Source of the DNA: Streptacidiphilus jiangxiensis
GTDB lineage: Bacteria; Actinomycetota; Actinomycetes; Streptomycetales; Streptomycetaceae
Direction of reading: 5' to 3'
Assembly (NCBI RefSeq): GCF_900109465.1
Contig: NZ_FOAZ01000011.1
Span: forward strand, 62,001 to 126,000
DNA length: 64,000 bases
Shown here: piece by piece, positions 60,594 to 64,000 of the stretch
Numbering within the stretch: the stretch's first letter is position 1
Layout: every line of letters starts with the position of its first letter
Made by a program: the position numbers and the translations under genes
The notes under the pieces: generated by a model
What the model was told of the DNA's origin: nothing
What the model saw: the letters and a program-made list of their open reading frames with translations, nothing else
Databases searched by the model: none

Positions 60594-61661
60594 TCACGCG
60601 TCGTCCCACCGGAAAAGCCGGAGCGAGACCGCGCACAGCACCACCGCCAGCGCCAACAGCCCGCCGATGGTCGGCAGCGCCGCGTCCACCCCCTTGCCCC
60701 GGCTCAGCACGTCCTGCATCGCCGCCGAGAGGTGGTGCAGCGGCATCACCTGGGCGACCGACTGCACCCAGCCGGGGGCGAAGTCGAGCGGGAAGAAGGA
60801 GCCGGAGAGGAACGCCATCGGCAGCACGATCAGCTGCGCCACGCTCTGCGCCGCGTTCTCGGTCTTCGCGAAGGAACCCGCGAGCAGGCCGATGGACATG
60901 AAGCAGACCGAACCGCTGAGCACCAGCGGCACCGCCAGCCACCAGTCGCCGGTCAGCCGCAGACCGTAGTAGGGCAGCGTCGCGACGCCGAGGAAGACCG
61001 CGGTCTGCACCAGTGCCACCACCAACGTCACCGCCGTCGGAGCCGCGACGACCGCGGTCAGGCTGACGGGGGCCAGCCGCAGCCGCCGCAGGATGCGCTT
61101 GCGGCGCCAGGCCACCAGGGTCAGCGCGGCCGAGAAGGTGCCGGAGGTGGCGATCGCCCAGCCCAGCAGGCCCGGGGTGAGGTACTGGATCGGCTTGGTG
61201 GACTGGTCCTCGACCTGAGCCGTGGTCAGCGTCCAGGCGGGTGGGCGGCCGGTGGCGTCCTGGTTGGCCTGCTGGACGACGGCGTCGACCAGACCCTGGA
61301 CGGTCGCCGCGCGGGTGGCGTCGCCGGCGGAGAAGTGCAGCAACAGCTGCCCGGAGGCGGTCTGCTGCAGCGCGCCGTCGTCCGTGCCGTCGCGGACCTG
61401 CTTCAGCGCGTCGGAGAGGTTGTCGTCGCGCTTGATCGTCAGGCTCCTGCCGAGCTCCGCCCGCTGGGCCGGCGTCATCCGGTCCAGCACGCTCACCGGG
61501 CCCACCTGCAGCACCGTCGAGTGGGCGGCCGAGCCGCCCTTGAACAGGACGCCGAAGAGCAGCAGGAACATCAGCGGGAACAGCACGGTGAAGAAGAGCC
61601 AGGTGCGATCGCGCGCGTTGCTGACCAGCAGCGAACGGGAGAGCGAGAGGAAGGCCTTCAT
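60594..61661 (-). CDS. ABC-2 type transporter permease
   Basis: A 355-residue ABC-2 exporter subunit with an N-terminal helix (TWLFFTVLFPLMFLLLFGVLF), an extracytoplasmic loop of about 130 residues (HSTVLQVGPVSVLDRMTPAQRAELGRSL), then five helices including SFFPLDFAPGWVQSVAQVMPLHHLS, the family signature. The ATG overlaps the ATPase stop (ATGA). Together they form a typical drug/lipid exporter of unknown substrate. Confidence 0.92.
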   Translation of the reverse strand: MKAFLSLSRSLLVSNARDRTWLFFTVLFPLMFLLLFGVLFKGGSAAHSTVLQVGPVSVLDRMTPAQRAELGRSLTIKRDDNLSDALKQVRDGTDDGALQQTASGQLLLHFSAGDATRAATVQGLVDAVVQQANQDATGRPPAWTLTTAQVEDQSTKPIQYLTPGLLGWAIATSGTFSAALTLVAWRRKRILRRLRLAPVSLTAVVAAPTAVTLVVALVQTAVFLGVATLPYYGLRLTGDWWLAVPLVLSGSVCFMSIGLLAGSFAKTENAAQSVAQLIVLPMAFLSGSFFPLDFAPGWVQSVAQVMPLHHLSAAMQDVLSRGKGVDAALPTIGGLLALAVVLCAVSLRLFRWDDA

Positions 61662-62584
61662 TCTCTGAACTCCCGTCCGGTCAGGTGCAGGAAGACGTCC
61701 TCCAGGGTGCCGCCGCGCACCTGGAGCCCGTGCAGCTCGCCGCGCGCGCCGAGCAGGGCCAGGACGGGCGCGGGCTCGCGGGTGGCGAGCACCAGGGAGA
61801 CGCCGTCGTCGACGACCTCCACGTCGTCGCCGAGGGCGGCGCGGGCCTCCGCCGCGCTGAGCGCGCCGGAGGGGACGCTGATCCGGGTGGGCGCGTCCAG
61901 CTCGCGGATCAGCGCAGCGGGCGGGCCGGTGCGCAGCACCTTCCCGTGGTCCATCACCGCGACGCGGTCGCAGAGGATCTCGGCCTCGTCGAGGTAGTGG
62001 GTGGTGAGGACGACCGTCCGGCCGTCGGCGTTGATCTCGCGCAGCAGGTCCCACAGATTGCGCCGGGCCTGCGGGTCCAGGCCCGTCGTCGGCTCGTCGA
62101 GGAAGACCAGTTCCGGCTCGTGGACCAGTGCGCAGGCGATGGACAGCCGCTGGGCCTGGCCGCCGGAGAGCTTCTCGGCCTGGGTGCCGGCGAACTCGGT
62201 GAGGCCCACGCGGGCCAGCATCTCCTCGGCCCGCCGCGCGCCGACGCCGTAGAGGGAGGCGAAGGCGGCCAGTTGTTCATGGGCCGTCAGCCGCTCGAAG
62301 AAGGCGGAGGCCTGGAGCTGCACGCCGATCCGCGGCAGCAGCCGCGGGTTGCGCGGCCAGGGGCGCTCGCCGAACAGCGTGGCGGCACCCTCGTCGGGCT
62401 CGCGCAGGCCCTCCAGGATCTCCAGGGTGGTGGTCTTGCCGGCTCCGTTCGGGCCGAGCAGACCGAAGAACTCGCCGCGCCGGACGGTGAGCGAGACCCC
62501 GTCGACGGCCTGCACCGCGCCGTAGCGCTTGCGCAGGCCGTCGGCGGTGATCGCCGCGTCCTCGTCCCCTGTCGTCACCGTCAC
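61658..62584 (-). CDS. ABC transporter ATP-binding protein
   Basis: A 308-residue ATPase: GLLGPNGAGKTTTLEILEGL (Walker A), LSGGQAQRLSIACALVHEPELVFLDEPTTGLDP (signature, Walker B), VVLTTHYLDEAE (H-loop), followed by a C-terminal domain about 80 residues long. Drug-export (DrrA-like) class. GTG 62584 is used, three bases after a GGGGGG tract; GTG 62578 has better spacing and may be the true start. Confidence 0.93.
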   Translation of the reverse strand: MTVTTGDEDAAITADGLRKRYGAVQAVDGVSLTVRRGEFFGLLGPNGAGKTTTLEILEGLREPDEGAATLFGERPWPRNPRLLPRIGVQLQASAFFERLTAHEQLAAFASLYGVGARRAEEMLARVGLTEFAGTQAEKLSGGQAQRLSIACALVHEPELVFLDEPTTGLDPQARRNLWDLLREINADGRTVVLTTHYLDEAEILCDRVAVMDHGKVLRTGPPAALIRELDAPTRISVPSGALSAAEARAALGDDVEVVDDGVSLVLATREPAPVLALLGARGELHGLQVRGGTLEDVFLHLTGREFRE

Positions 62585-62621
62585 GTTCCCCCCGTTCGGT
62601 GGTCGGGCCCTCAGGCCCGGG

Positions 62622-63743
62622 TCAGGCGCAGTGCACCGTGATGGTGGTCCACGCGCCGACGTGGATCCGGTCGCCGTTCTTCAGCTCGACCGGGGTGTAC
62701 TTCGGCAGCGGCTCCGCGGCGCCGTTCAGCGTGGTGCCGTTGGTGGAGTTCTGGTCGATGACGACCCAGCCGCCGTTCGGCTGCTCCTGGAGCAGCGCGT
62801 GCTCGTGCGAGGCGCCCGGGTCCTCCGGGGCGATGGACAGGTCGATCTCCGGGACGGTACCGCGCTGGCTGCTGCGGCGACCGATCCGGAGCTGCCCCTG
62901 GCCGGTCATCGGGATCCGGCGCTCGGGGGAGTAGGGCGGGAAGTAGAGACCGGCGGCGTCGGGGCCGCTGCGGGACATCATGTCCTGGAAGTAGTCGCGG
63001 TCGGCGGTGACCACGGCGATCCAGGTGCCCTGGTAGGCGGGCGCGCCGCCCTGCGGTGCCTGCCCGACGGAGGCGGAGGACGGACCGAACGGGTCCTGGC
63101 CGCCGCCGGGGCTGCTGCTGCCGGGGAAGGCGCCGCCGGCCGGGGTGGGCGGCGCGAGCACGTACTCGGTGTTGCCGCCGTTGGTGTCACCGGTGATGTA
63201 CGAGTCGTAGCCGCCACCGCCCGTGACCGGGCCGGAGACCGGCGGTGCGACCGGCGCCGGAGCGGGCTCGCCGAGCACCGGCCCGCCGACCGGGAACGGC
63301 TGCGGAGCCGGCTGCGGCTGCTCCGGGTACGGCTGCCCGGGGTAGGGCTGGCCCGGGAACGGCTGCGGCGCGGGCTGCGGCTGACCCGGGTAGGACTGAC
63401 CGGGGTAGGGCTGGCCGGGGTAGGGCTGGCCGGGCCCCGGGAAGGACCCGGCGCCCGGAACCGGGCCGGGGACCGGAGCGGGGGCCGGCACCGGAGCCCC
63501 CTGCGGTGCCAGGTCCCAGTTGTAGCCGCACTCCTCGCAGTACTGGCCGGTGCGCGGCGTGGCGCAGATCGGGCAGACCGGTAGACCGGCCGTCATCCCG
63601 GCGGGGGCCGGTGCGGTCGGCTGCCACGGCTGGCCCGCGCCCGCCGGCTGCGGCTGCGGGGCCGGCTGCCCGGTCATGGGCGTCCCGCAGTAGTCGCAGT
63701 AGTCGGTGGTCTGCGAGGTGTGGCCGTTCTGGCAGATCGGCAT
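62622..63743 (-). CDS. FHA-domain protein with N-terminal zinc ribbons and proline-rich linker
   Basis: A 373-residue protein. N-terminal zinc ribbons (MPICQNGHTSQTTDYCDYCGTPM, LPVCPICATPRTGQYCEECGY) precede about 120 residues of Pro/Gly/Gln repeats (PGQPYPGQPYPGQ). The FHA domain begins about residue 275 (LRIGRRSSQRGTVPEIDLSIAPEDPGASHEHALLQEQPNGGWVVIDQNSTNGTTLNG) and would bind phosphothreonine. It points to Ser/Thr-kinase signalling. The next upstream gene is the probable VWA protein. Confidence 0.93.
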   Translation of the reverse strand: MPICQNGHTSQTTDYCDYCGTPMTGQPAPQPQPAGAGQPWQPTAPAPAGMTAGLPVCPICATPRTGQYCEECGYNWDLAPQGAPVPAPAPVPGPVPGAGSFPGPGQPYPGQPYPGQSYPGQPQPAPQPFPGQPYPGQPYPEQPQPAPQPFPVGGPVLGEPAPAPVAPPVSGPVTGGGGYDSYITGDTNGGNTEYVLAPPTPAGGAFPGSSSPGGGQDPFGPSSASVGQAPQGGAPAYQGTWIAVVTADRDYFQDMMSRSGPDAAGLYFPPYSPERRIPMTGQGQLRIGRRSSQRGTVPEIDLSIAPEDPGASHEHALLQEQPNGGWVVIDQNSTNGTTLNGAAEPLPKYTPVELKNGDRIHVGAWTTITVHCA

Positions 63744-63807
63744 CGTGCAAGCCCCCCTCGGGCTGGCTAGGCGGTCGGCAGCGCGTCGAAGCAGCGGGCG
63801 GACCCCG

Positions 63808-64000
63808 CTACTTCTTCACCCTGACTGTCTTCGTCGAGCGGGTTTCGAGCGTCATCGAATCCTCCGCGCTCACGTCCTTACGGAAGCGAACGGTACCTTC
63901 CTTCGCGTCGACCACGTCCACCACCTTCGACAGCAGCTTGAAGGTGTCCTCGTTGCCCGAGTCGGCGGCGAGCTGAACGGCCTTGCCCAGCTTGGCCGTC
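63808..64000 (-). CDS. C-terminal end of a gene next to the FHA protein (probably VWA-domain), truncated
   Basis: Only the last 63 residues are visible, reading TAKLGKAVQLAADSGNEDTF and ending TLETRSTKTVRVKK before TAG (63808-63810). No whole domain can be seen. The segment and the adjacency to an FHA/zinc-ribbon gene match actinomycete VWA-domain proteins as I recall them; the start lies beyond the window. The gap to the FHA start is 64 bp, so both are likely co-transcribed. Confidence 0.6.
   Translation of the reverse strand, partial: TAKLGKAVQLAADSGNEDTFKLLSKVVDVVDAKEGTVRFRKDVSAEDSMTLETRSTKTVRVKK

Overview
The window is chromosomal DNA of a high-GC actinomycete. Third-position GC bias is extreme, GTG and TTG starts are frequent, and the tRNA does not encode its CCA. 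An ergothioneine operon, a Pls/PosA-type synthetase, a methyltransferase of the DUF574 family and dispersed long hairpin repeats all point to Streptomycetaceae (Streptomyces, Kitasatospora or Streptacidiphilus). The genus cannot be fixed by eye. I see no phage, transposon, integrase or CRISPR array.

Left part (1-21 kb): a truncated poly-amino-acid synthetase of the Pls/PosA type lies downstream of the DEAH helicase HrpA. A GNAT acetyltransferase follows, then a quinone-oxidoreductase-like gene divergent from an ArsR-type regulator with paired operators, and then a 27-unit decamer tandem array. Next come a short family-A DNA polymerase, a divergent aspartate:alanine antiporter plus aspartate 4-decarboxylase (a proton-motive, acid-consuming cycle), a second sliding-clamp-like gene, a coupled thioesterase/hypothetical pair, the ABC-F factor EttA and an SSB paralogue.

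Middle (21-45 kb): tRNA-Arg(TCT), a cold-shock protein, and a small regulon-like block made of a leaderless class V aminotransferase with a 26-bp palindromic operator, a GH36-type alpha-galactosidase and a LacI regulator. The ergothioneine operon egtA-egtB-egtC/egtD follows, with EgtC and EgtD fused in frame. Beyond it lie a Pr6Pr membrane protein, a two-gene unit with a DNA-damage-type (PafBC-like) promoter whose second gene carries an internal repeat expansion, a secreted GH27 enzyme, a lipoprotein, a coupled ATP-grasp/phosphopantetheinyl-transferase pair, a secreted GH8 glycosidase behind a chitosanase-type palindrome, and a molybdenum-cofactor/membrane oxidoreductase pair with a MOSC protein.

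Right part (45-64 kb): AIM24, cupin, YjbR, SAM methyltransferase, phosphotransferase and S4 proteins come first, then an uncharacterised three-gene unit (TPR protein, 48-residue peptide, Cys-rich protein). A KstR2-like TetR gene follows, then a translationally coupled operon of two heavy-metal-type RND pumps flanking a tiny lipoprotein adaptor. The end of the window holds a reductase-deaminase fusion in reversed RibD order, a truncated haemoglobin, an ABC-2 exporter, an FHA/zinc-ribbon protein and the 3' end of what is probably a VWA-domain gene.

Structures that ordinary gene annotation would miss include three copies of one long inverted repeat (one inside a coding region), several tandem arrays, and a number of palindromes just ahead of start codons.
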